A stretch of 64,000 nt of DNA from an uncultured Marvinbryantia sp. (GTDB lineage Bacteria; Bacillota; Clostridia; Lachnospirales; Lachnospiraceae): the NCBI GenBank assembly GCA_934394985.1, contig CAKRRF010000010.1, forward strand, positions 1 to 64,000, in the 5' to 3' direction. Position numbers and translations under genes: made by a program. The notes under the pieces were generated by a model that was not told where the DNA came from, did no database searches, and was given only the letters and a program-made list of their open reading frames with translations. Positions 55,101 through 61,650 of the stretch are shown here, in pieces. Each line of letters begins with the position of its first letter. Within the stretch, counting starts at the first letter, position 1.

Positions 55101-55644
55101 AATCTTCTTCTACATCCGATGAATGCCAGACAGTATGCGCATCTTCCAGCATACTTTTTGCTTCATTCACTGATATATTTTCAGTTGGCATAAATTTCCC
55201 AGATATAAGCGAAAACCAGCCTCTGTTTATCGCCACTTGATCGTCTTCTGGATATATACAATCCTCTGCATCTGAAAATGTATATGTTTTATCTTCCAAT
55301 TGAAATGCCAGACAGTGATTCAATGTCGAAGCAGCAAATTCTCTTGTAACAGGCATGGCCGGATATATCGGATCTCCTGCTTCTACATTCACTACTCCAA
55401 ACTGAACTGCCACTAAAATATCATAATAATAATCGGATGTTACATCCAGATCCGAAAAATAATTATCTGGATAATTATCATCTTCTACTGTCATTTCAAA
55501 TGTTTCTACAAGATCTTTTAACCATTCCGCTCTCGTAACTGTATTAGTACCCTGATCTGAGGCCATTATTATCTCAGGTACCGCAATCGTTAATATACAA
55601 GCTAGCAGAAATACATGAAAAAGAGATTTTATTTTTTTCTTCAT
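49141..55644 (-). CDS. Giant BspA-like surface protein with SLH-like, LRR, Ig-like, CUB-like and FN3 parts
   Basis: A 2167-residue exported protein. After the signal peptide, residues 30-195 look like S-layer-homology units (YFSDLDVTSDYYYDILVAV, then MPVTREFAASTL), probably for wall attachment. Residues about 585-1190 are BspA-type LRRs. Three copies of an insertion with TYGWNW/TYGLNY and PF give a long super-repeat. Two Big_2 Ig-like domains, a CUB-like segment (FDFIYIYDGNGTEVGKYTG), further Ig-like repeats, a second short LRR patch near 1790 and a C-terminal FN3 domain (TYYVRIRTYKKAG) follow. Likely an adhesin. Start has GGGAG. Confidence 0.93.
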   Translation of the reverse strand: MKKKIKSLFHVFLLACILTIAVPEIIMASDQGTNTVTRAEWLKDLVETFEMTVEDDNYPDNYFSDLDVTSDYYYDILVAVQFGVVNVEAGDPIYPAMPVTREFAASTLNHCLAFQLEDKTYTFSDAEDCIYPEDDQVAINRGWFSLISGKFMPTENISVNEAKSMLEDAHTVWHSSDVEEDYDNTYEFASDVTVLADDLNASVDAQGKLTIYDIDKKIENGDKFAVWLNGVPVVYTAWDVVTTDNITTIQTEAVDNDEAFDKLDAQGILDASALIIEPADGITTTYEEAPVPYDARMGGNINVGKNTKISVENKIKLTSSASLSHKTEITNAQIQYKLTASEVTLKFSGDVKSSYKVTGKLTGTQLNHGEEITIVPATIPGIGGLDVILDAELSGSITGNTESYTVVGFTVSQASGVRPILNFNAKQFSLVAEASAKVGVKVRLGVTGKLMPVKGYAYATAGGKAMMKAQYYTDGKPEECRTFAAWIYAEGGVKIEKENAKWSFITKTYEVKYQIFTETNSPIRAYHHYEDGKEVATCSRGNDFKYYTNTDSRYWGSGWTDGIGEYGYDANGNKVALYTYSLDDDNNATITGYKGKAANLHIPETVDGYTVVGIGAGSFAYNEVLESVEFPLTVTAIGNWAFRNCTNLRKINMPAKLQSVDTYGWNWRYPFSGCDALREIDFEEGITAIPGSIFANTGLESVIIPDTVTNIGQRAFANCKKLSYVHLSENLQSLGNYAFLNSIMLKEINVPKTLTDIDTYGWNWQYPFSGSGITSIKWTEGIKQVPYALFGECEELEQIEIPDTVTEVKERAFAGCTKLKNVNMPDSVVSIGASAFRECKAIENIDLPKQLIFIGNYAFRNCVSLKAIHIPKTLTTVDTYGLNYQCPFDNCISLEQVTFEKGISAIPDCLFGDAIGSGKGVNIVIPEGVTWIGSRCFRNFTNLKSVTLPSTIEKLYNYCFAGTGIENIVIPDGMKELSEGVFCNCQNLKEVVFPNSIEALGTYLFSGCTALTNVTLNDTRQNITSYMFQNCTSLEKISLPDSVINIVNHAFKGCTSLKEIEWGKSIKVIENNAFENCDALTDIHIPDSVTSLGSQIFYDCDALKNVTLGTGITGIPESAFEDCDVLEELVLPYRVASIGKNAFKNDVVFKKIIIPRATTQIDATAFSYPGKMTIYGVSGTYAETFAKENGISFVSNEVNAANVKLSEEQVTLLNGQSKKLLLTIEPSDFTDEVTWKSSDTNIVTVDDNGNITAKSIGMATIKVIVGSLSTSCKVTVEQPVTNIWLNKNNVTMEALETYQLTVEVYPDNASNRDVEWSSSDSDIASVDQTGKVASHKKGTATITVKSKDGSNKSQTCKVTVSNTAYVVTSVEELESSHNYMVNCSDCWVYTSEDIATDENMKVTFDERTEVEDGFDFIYIYDGNGTEVGKYTGKELAGKVIEVQGNTLRIKLVSDKAGVAWGFKVTDISATAPKQAQVISGTEYYEKVYGDTEFALDSWLQTGDGKLSYASDHTNIVSVDQNGNVSICGTGEAQIVVTASATEEYKETHKIIKIKVEKAEQKIEVNNATARIFEGQSIQLSVTSQTGKVDFTSENTNVLTVTSNGLVTAVAPGAANIKIHASGNNLYKEAVLRISMAVLEQEQDTMRELKNCDIQLSEAEFPYDGKEKRPDVSVTDEGVALIPEKDYTVYYLNNINPGTATVQIVALWGGNYTGTVSVDFEIKKEISDQEKEIGAEAFRNCSYLYNVNIKDTITRIGDRAFADCENLSEIYFYGNRPDMGNDVFQNVTATVYYPTGDSTWTLDMLKNYGGTLNWIPWNPETGEKGKRSISGCFFITNTTEIVYDGTEKLPFIIIKDGAYQLTEGKDYELTGSNNISAGNAVWNVTGIGNYEGTVSGGFIIQKAVSQTRFAFDMVEKTFEDQIFQNTVITNSDGMQSFSSSNGNIATVDQSSGTIHIHNAGTVTITAYVNESQNYRASTATFTLTVRKAPGEIVATDIIRNYNVKAQKFWIGAQAREGAKLVYSSNNKAVKVAQNGRITVDKKYMGSAQITISAEETPNYTASVRKITVTIVPKGTSISKVKNGAKKKITVTWKKNTSVTGYQIQYSTDKGFASGVKTKTVNKFKTTKVTVAGLTKGKTYYVRIRTYKKAGRVKYYSAWSKAKRVVMKK

Positions 55645-55706
55645 TATTCCTGTTCTCCCTTATGCTTTTTATTTCATATTGAATCACTTTAAATAAATCA
55701 CAGATT

Positions 55707-55752
55707 CAAAAAAGCACAACTCCCTCATTTTCACAGGAATTGTGCTTTTGTT
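55707..55752 (-). terminator. Terminator between the 55770 gene and the giant adhesin gene
   Basis: Stem AAGCACAA-TCC / GGA-TTGTGCTT ending in TTTTTTG on the minus strand, 18 bases after the 55770 gene's stop. Confidence 0.75.
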
Positions 55753-55769
55753 TTTACATGTCAAATTTT

Positions 55770-56474
55770 CTACTCAAACCACACAATCTGCTGTCCTTTT
55801 GTTTTTGTATTCTGGAATATCAGATACAGGTAACATTCTGCCGGATTCGGAATATAGCCCGTTGTCTGAACAGATTTTATAATATTGGTTTTTGTTTCGT
55901 TTTCATAATCATCTTTTATTACAGATATCAGTTTCCAATTCTTATTGCATTCCACAGCGAACCGATATTGACTTGCTGCCGTCAGTGAATCTGTTACATT
56001 GTAAGAAATACTTTTCCTGATATTGACAGGGTTATCTCCCACTGTCATTGCTTTGATCGGCTGTTCATATTTATTGACTTTCAACTTGATCTTGTAAGTC
56101 TTATAAATCTTCCATTTTTTGCCTTTTTTCTTGTATGCCTTGAATGTTAACGTGGTCTTCCCTGGTCTTCTGGTCTGAACATGAAAAGCGTAGTTTTCAT
56201 TTTTATCCCATAATACCTGCGCTACTTTCTTATTGCTGGACGTACAGGATAAACGCATTTTATTGAATTTCTTTGGATACGTTAACTCATAATAATAGCC
56301 ATCCAACATCTGATATACATTGTATGTCTTATTTGCTACTGCCAGTTTTGCCGGGGAGGGTTCCATTCCCTCTGCTGAAATATCAGCTTTTCCATTTCCC
56401 AATAAGCAGAAACAGAATAGCAGCACCAGCGATGCAATCCCTCTTAACCACACTTTTGTTTTTTTCTCTTTCAT
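55770..56474 (-). CDS. Secreted protein, paralogue of the 16057 protein
   Basis: A 234-residue exported protein: signal peptide (IASLVLLFCFCLLGNGKADI), then a beta-rich Ig-like region with RRPGKTTLTFKAYKKKGKKW and a C-terminal half carrying KYEQPIKAMTVGDNP and CNKNWKLISV. The same order is found in the 16057-16776 product, so both belong to one unnamed family. It follows the pseudo-amidase gene by 22 bases, so the two are probably co-expressed. Start follows AAGGAGGA. Confidence 0.75.
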   Translation of the reverse strand: MKEKKTKVWLRGIASLVLLFCFCLLGNGKADISAEGMEPSPAKLAVANKTYNVYQMLDGYYYELTYPKKFNKMRLSCTSSNKKVAQVLWDKNENYAFHVQTRRPGKTTLTFKAYKKKGKKWKIYKTYKIKLKVNKYEQPIKAMTVGDNPVNIRKSISYNVTDSLTAASQYRFAVECNKNWKLISVIKDDYENETKTNIIKSVQTTGYIPNPAECYLYLIFQNTKTKGQQIVWFE

Positions 56475-56496
56475 TCCTCAATTCCTCCTTTTTCAC

Positions 56497-57594
56497 TTAT
56501 TGATAATCCCACGCATTGCACACATATCTGTAGTTTTCCATCTCATCTGTAATCGGACTCAGATCTTCTGAATAGGTTTCACCTGAATTTGCATCTACGT
56601 AGAAGAATACATAGGCTCCGGTATAGGATCTTAATACAAATGTATATTGCTCATCACTGGACTGTTCTTCTACATAAGTCAGATACCCATGATACTCCTC
56701 TACCGTATCCATGCCATAATTTTCATCAGCATATTGATATACCGCATCATAGGCCTGTTCCTCTGTCAGTCCCCCTTCCTGCTCTGCGCTCCCGTTTTCA
56801 TCGTAGTCTTCATAATCTTCATACTCATCTTCTGAATAATCGTCCCATCCTTCTACCTCTGCTTCGTCCACAAAATCACTTTCATCATCCAGATAATCTT
56901 CTATGCCAGCTGCAATGCCTTCTGCCATGATCTCCCAGTTATCACTGTCAGCCAGCCTTGCTTCATCTTTACTGTCACTGATGCAGCCAAGCATCACCTG
57001 AGCAACCGGAATTCCACTCCAGTTAATACCTACGGTATCATCTGTATACTTAATACCGGAATTCTGAAAACCTGTATAATCACAGTAATATTCCAAAATT
57101 GAATTTCCCAGTAAATCACATTCTTCATACAGATCTCCGATATACGGATTACCTTCTGACGGAAGATATACCTTTGCACCTCTCTTAGAGGTTTTTTGCT
57201 CTTTACGACAATACAGGCGAACGTAAACAGCAGCCCCGGACTCTGTTGCTTCAATGGCACGTTCCTGAGAGCTTGTCTCTGTATCATTATCTTCACGCAA
57301 TAAGACGACGTTGTACCCTTTTTCTTCCAGAATATCTCTCAGCTCCAGTCCAACCCCCAGATTTATATCTGATTCTTTTATTCCGGTCGTTTTTCCGATT
57401 GCTCCCACGCAACTATCCGGATACATTTTCACTTTTTTTGATGCACCAGGGCCAATCGGCACTTTCTCAGAACTTTTCACTTCACATCCTGTATATCCAG
57501 GATCAATTGCTATGGTATATTGTGCTTCAACCATACCGGCACTTCCAATCAGAGTTGTAGCACATACTGCCAGTCCTATGATCTGCTTTTTCAT
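56497..57594 (-). CDS. Secreted inactivated N-acetylmuramoyl-L-alanine amidase-like protein
   Basis: A 365-residue exported protein. Residues 25-250 closely follow the amidase-like ectodomain of the 25113 kinase (IGKTTGIKESDINLGVGLEL, then LYCRKEQKTSKRGAKVYLP). All catalytic signposts but one are lost: DPGH is DPGY, H-x-N is YCRK, and the final Glu is Met (VMLGC); Glu in IKESD remains. It should therefore not hydrolyse peptidoglycan. After an acidic linker, the C-terminal 95 residues (LTEEQAYDAVYQYADENYG, LRSYTGAYVFFYVD) match a domain of the 17985 YARHG protein. It may be a soluble partner or decoy of the kinase. Confidence 0.9.
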   Translation of the reverse strand: MKKQIIGLAVCATTLIGSAGMVEAQYTIAIDPGYTGCEVKSSEKVPIGPGASKKVKMYPDSCVGAIGKTTGIKESDINLGVGLELRDILEEKGYNVVLLREDNDTETSSQERAIEATESGAAVYVRLYCRKEQKTSKRGAKVYLPSEGNPYIGDLYEECDLLGNSILEYYCDYTGFQNSGIKYTDDTVGINWSGIPVAQVMLGCISDSKDEARLADSDNWEIMAEGIAAGIEDYLDDESDFVDEAEVEGWDDYSEDEYEDYEDYDENGSAEQEGGLTEEQAYDAVYQYADENYGMDTVEEYHGYLTYVEEQSSDEQYTFVLRSYTGAYVFFYVDANSGETYSEDLSPITDEMENYRYVCNAWDYQ

Positions 57595-57625
57595 ATTCTC
57601 ATTTACCTCTTACACTTCTCATATT

Positions 57626-58855
57626 TTATTTAATCTTTACCCCTTTTACTGCACTCCAGGAACTGTAGACCTTTCTGCCGTTCGCATATTTATAAGCGCG
57701 CACACGTACATAATATCTTGCCTTACGTTTCAGACCACTTAATGTATAAGACTTATATTTCTTAGCAATTGTTCTTGACTTTATAATCTGCGTAAATGCT
57801 CTATTTCTGCTGCACTGTACCTGATAACCGGAATAGGAGCCTTTTTTCCAACTGATTCTCAGCTTTTTCTTGGCCGGTGAGGACGCTTTAACTCCTGCTA
57901 CACGACTTACTCTGACTGTCGTCTGAGATGACTGGGATGGCCGTGTCGGTCGTATAGACTGGGATGGCTGTGCCGGCTGAGATGTCTGTACCACAGATGT
58001 CGCAATGGTGTACGGAATTCTTGGACCATTAAAAGATGTCATATCAAGATAATAGGTTCCCGCATTCAGTGTCCGACTTATCAGCCCAGATCTTTCCCCA
58101 TTTTTATTACTCAGACTAAGTGAGGTAATCCTTTTTGCATTCGAATCCAGTAAATAGATCGCCATAGACCCGGTATTGTCACCAAAATCCGGTACAACAT
58201 TAAAACGAACTGTCTGTGTTGCAGGTATACTGAATTTGTAGTAATGACAGGAATCCCAATCCCATCCGTTAAATGCACAGTAAGCAACGCTTTTCAATGT
58301 ATTTCCCAATGTAAAATACTGTGCTGTACTTAAATAATTGCTTTTCTGTCCACCGATTACTACTGAACCACCTGCAGTGGCTGTAGTTGTCAGGTTCAGA
58401 GAATACTTTGCTCCACCTGTACTGTAAGTAATGATCTTTATAAAATAATTGCCAGCGTTTAATGCATATTGATCTGTTCCAGACTGAAATCCCCAGTTTG
58501 CATTATCATTGGTCCCAAAGGATGGTGCTGCGTTCATGGTGTTTCCAGATGAATTCAGTACAGAGATATTGACGTGTTGGTTATGTCCACCCGTTTTTGC
58601 ATAAAGCTTCACACAGGCATCACGATTCAACGTAAATTTATAATAACTTGCCTGACTGTTCGCCAGTGTTTCAGAAATGGTACTTCCAATACCGATCGTT
58701 GTCGCTGTTGATAAATTGCTGGCCGCCAGTGATCTTATTTTTGTGATTGGCGCTAAAAACAGCAGTAACATTAACATCAGTTCAAGAGCTACTCTTATTT
58801 TTTTCTTTAACGATACCATATTCCTTTTTTCACACATTTTTCTTTCTCCCTTCAT
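57626..58855 (-). CDS. Secreted pre-peptidase-C-like protein with FN3 domain
   Basis: A 409-residue exported protein. The signal peptide ends near IRSLAAS. Two domains of the bacterial pre-peptidase C-terminal (PPC) type follow (YYKFTLNRDACVKLYAKTGG and YYKFSIPATQTVRFNVV), each ending in an AGNY-F-like strand. A Ser/Pro/Gln linker (QPAQPSQSIRPTRPSQSSQT) joins them to a C-terminal FN3 domain with GSYSGYQVQCSRNRAF and RYYVRVRAYKYANG, which resembles the FN3 end of the giant adhesin. No catalytic domain. The start may be 58855 or 58837; both have good ribosome sites. Confidence 0.82.
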   Translation of the reverse strand: MKGERKMCEKRNMVSLKKKIRVALELMLMLLLFLAPITKIRSLAASNLSTATTIGIGSTISETLANSQASYYKFTLNRDACVKLYAKTGGHNQHVNISVLNSSGNTMNAAPSFGTNDNANWGFQSGTDQYALNAGNYFIKIITYSTGGAKYSLNLTTTATAGGSVVIGGQKSNYLSTAQYFTLGNTLKSVAYCAFNGWDWDSCHYYKFSIPATQTVRFNVVPDFGDNTGSMAIYLLDSNAKRITSLSLSNKNGERSGLISRTLNAGTYYLDMTSFNGPRIPYTIATSVVQTSQPAQPSQSIRPTRPSQSSQTTVRVSRVAGVKASSPAKKKLRISWKKGSYSGYQVQCSRNRAFTQIIKSRTIAKKYKSYTLSGLKRKARYYVRVRAYKYANGRKVYSSWSAVKGVKIK

Positions 58856-58888
58856 TTTAACTACCTCTCCTGCTACACACCATCCTAA

Positions 58889-58935
58889 CATAAAAAAAAC
58901 GCAATTTTGTTCACCGACAAAAACTGCGCTTTTTT
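58889..58935 (-). repeat. Covarying hairpin repeat, copy 6
   Basis: AAAAAACGCA / TGCGCTTTTTT outer stem and TTTTGT / ACAAAA inner stem. It lies downstream of the degenerate-kinase gene and 35 bases upstream of the PPC gene. The remaining 58940-59085 is AT-rich without a gene. Confidence 0.8.
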
Positions 58936-59085
58936 CTGCATATTTTGCATTTTCTTTTGTTTTGTATAGCGCTATAATCGTCCTATTCCATTATATTATA
59001 CCGCCATTACAGTGTCAATTAATTATGTATTATGTCCATAAAATCTATTTTTTTTCATTTATATTCTAGTTATATTGATTGTTTT

Positions 59086-61650
59086 TCAATTATGATCCCA
59101 TAGTTTTGCAAAGTTTTCTCCATACGCATCACCAGCATCATCATACACTTCGACTCTCCACGCTTTTTCCGTTCCTCTTTTGGTTGCGACCACCTCTGGA
59201 TACTGTTCTTTTTCTCCCACAAAAAATTTCACACAGGAATAATGATTTTCCTGCATCGCACCTTTTTCCCACAATTCTGTAATTCTCTGGTATGCCCGTT
59301 CGCTATAGTCTTCTTTCGTGTCCATGTGAAGCGTAATGCAGAGTTGTTCTGTTCCGTAATAGAAACCATAGTCTTCTTCCTCTATTTCCGCATAACTGTC
59401 AATCACTTCTGCTGTTTTTCTCAGCCTGTCCAGTTCTTCTGTATTCTTTTCCCATGCAGAATTTTTTTCTTTCATGACAGATACCGCCTCTCCTTCATCC
59501 GAATATTGCACTTGTTTCAGATAGAGCGGCACCTGCAAATCTTCATGGTTATTTATTTTCTGGAGCAGCTGTATGAATGGTCTCATCCCCTCTGTTATAG
59601 TGTGTTCTTCTCCAAAATCGGTCTCTTCAAAAATCCATTCATACCTGGCATCCTCTGTTTCACTGGTCAATTCTGTAAATTTTGCTTTCGCAATCCAATA
59701 ATCTCCAAACATCAAATATACATAGCCGTCTGCTTCTTTTGCGTGATTTAAGAATTCCTGAACTTTTTCTGGTTTCCTTTCCGTAAATATTACTTTTACA
59801 AAACTTTTTCCAGCTCCGTTGCCATACTCTGCTTTTATCTCACTTTCTGTGATCAGATTCTCTCCCCAGTAGGTCTCCAGTGACCATCGGTTCTGTTCTC
59901 CCAGGATTTTCCCCGTGATCTTTGTCATATGTTTCTGTTGCAGCCGAATGACTATATCCTCACTATTTCTTTCCGACAGACCAATGGCATACGGTGCTTC
60001 CAGGGTTTCCAGACGCTCTGCCAGTCCTGTCAGGATTCTTAGGTAATCTCCTGTGTTTTCTTTCCACCCTTCCGGCAAATTAGTATATTCCATAGTTACA
60101 CATGGTTCCGGAATATTCCCATTCCCAATCCAGTTTCCATATGCTTTGTCCACAGTCTCTTCCGGATCCAGCCATTCGACTTTTATCTCTGCTGAGACCT
60201 GAAATGAGGAATCAAATGTCTCTTCTTTTAATAAAGGCTCTGCTATCTGGAAATATTCATTTTTCATGATGCCGACTTTTTTCCAGTCCTCTGTAATTCC
60301 TGCTGTTTCAATTCTTTCCGAATACGTATTCTGTACTGCATCCAAACAGCCAAATATGCTTTTTCTGTCCGAAAACTTTTCTTTCAGCTTTTCTGATGCT
60401 TTATCTGTCAGATTCAGCAACAACATTTGCTCTATTGCCATACCTTTTTGCGAAATAGACTGTGATTCTTTTTCCAATTCTATATTCTCCACTGATTCTA
60501 TATCTTCTGGTTCCAATACTACATACTGCGCCTCCCGTAACATGGAAAAGAAACTATAATCCATGGTTTGTATCACATATATCTTAAGTGGTGCAGATAA
60601 ATACTGTTTCATCACTTCTTCCTCCCCAGATACATCGTCATACACTTCCCGGGGAATCTTTACACTTATCTTTCCATCCCTTGTCTTTACCAAATATTTT
60701 GATGTCAGACATTTCACTCTTTTTTTGATTACAGTTACCGCTTTCGTAAAATCTGCCTGTGTCATGTTCTCGTCCGGTATGAGCAATACCGTTTCCGTCT
60801 CAGCCCCAAGAAAAATCAGCTGCTCTCTATATCTGGCCCATATTCCCGCAAGCAAACCCAATATCAGAAATATTCCGCAAATACCGATTGCTGCTTTTTT
60901 CACTTTCCCAGATTTTTCTGTTTCTTTCTGTTTCTCCAGCCACTGGAATAACTGCCGTTCCAGATTACCAACTGTCATACCTATTTCGGTCTCCAGGCAC
61001 AAGCCGTTCGTAATGATCTGAGAAATCGCTGGATCTATCTTGCTATCATATTTCTCTGGAGCTTCCAAATCATCAAATAAAATACGTACTTTCCATGCTG
61101 GTGGCTGTTGCGCGGTAAGGCATTCATACATTATTTCACAGATCTGATAACTCAGACTCATTCCATGAGGCACTGTTTTTCCAAAATCTGGGAGAACGCA
61201 AAGGCTGCCATCTTTTTTTCGATAAATATTATCCATGGAAATAGCCATATCTTCTATCCCGGCATTTTCTATATCTGACAACTCTTTCAAAAATGGAAGG
61301 ATGTTACGGAGCAGTTCTTTCTCACCAATATTTCCATTTTTCTGTACATATTCTCTTAAAGTCTGCCCGACTGGATATTCCAATACGATATAACTTTTAC
61401 CATCCTCTTCAAAATAGTCATTTACCTGAAACAGACTTTTTAACTCTGCAAAATCTCCCAGTTCACGGGCTCTTTCCAGGATCTTTTTTTGCTCGTTCTT
61501 TGTCTTTTTCCATTCCTGTATCAGAACCGTATTTCCAATGTTCTGATGAATTGCCTCATAAAATATCACATCCGTATTTTCACTGAGTACCTTCCGAATC
61601 TGATATCTTCCATCCAGAATTCTCGGTGATATAGTCTTTAAAGAATTCAC
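59086..61650 (-). CDS. Degenerate (pseudo)kinase with SecD-P1-like ectodomain
   Basis: An 854-residue receptor-like protein. Residues 12-265 follow the kinase fold, but the glycine loop is absent (VLSENTDVIFYEA), HRD-x-x-x-x-N is replaced by EDMAISMDN, while DFG survives (LPDFGK); activity is doubtful. One membrane segment (IGICGIFLILGLLAGIWA) is near 268-287. The ectodomain opens TVLLIPDENMTQADFTKAVT, VIKKRVKCL, then VKTRDGKISVKIP and MKQYLSAPLKIYVI, a pattern like the SecD P1 head. It starts with GTG, ten bases after GGAGAGG, and overlaps the upstream kinase gene by 71 bases. Confidence 0.85.
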   Translation of the reverse strand: MNSLKTISPRILDGRYQIRKVLSENTDVIFYEAIHQNIGNTVLIQEWKKTKNEQKKILERARELGDFAELKSLFQVNDYFEEDGKSYIVLEYPVGQTLREYVQKNGNIGEKELLRNILPFLKELSDIENAGIEDMAISMDNIYRKKDGSLCVLPDFGKTVPHGMSLSYQICEIMYECLTAQQPPAWKVRILFDDLEAPEKYDSKIDPAISQIITNGLCLETEIGMTVGNLERQLFQWLEKQKETEKSGKVKKAAIGICGIFLILGLLAGIWARYREQLIFLGAETETVLLIPDENMTQADFTKAVTVIKKRVKCLTSKYLVKTRDGKISVKIPREVYDDVSGEEEVMKQYLSAPLKIYVIQTMDYSFFSMLREAQYVVLEPEDIESVENIELEKESQSISQKGMAIEQMLLLNLTDKASEKLKEKFSDRKSIFGCLDAVQNTYSERIETAGITEDWKKVGIMKNEYFQIAEPLLKEETFDSSFQVSAEIKVEWLDPEETVDKAYGNWIGNGNIPEPCVTMEYTNLPEGWKENTGDYLRILTGLAERLETLEAPYAIGLSERNSEDIVIRLQQKHMTKITGKILGEQNRWSLETYWGENLITESEIKAEYGNGAGKSFVKVIFTERKPEKVQEFLNHAKEADGYVYLMFGDYWIAKAKFTELTSETEDARYEWIFEETDFGEEHTITEGMRPFIQLLQKINNHEDLQVPLYLKQVQYSDEGEAVSVMKEKNSAWEKNTEELDRLRKTAEVIDSYAEIEEEDYGFYYGTEQLCITLHMDTKEDYSERAYQRITELWEKGAMQENHYSCVKFFVGEKEQYPEVVATKRGTEKAWRVEVYDDAGDAYGENFAKLWDHN

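Noticed and set aside
59086-61650. EssB of the type VII system
   Set aside because: It is a pseudokinase with a membrane segment like EssB, but it lies 14 kb from essC in a pair with a kinase, and its ectodomain looks SecD-like rather than EssB-like.
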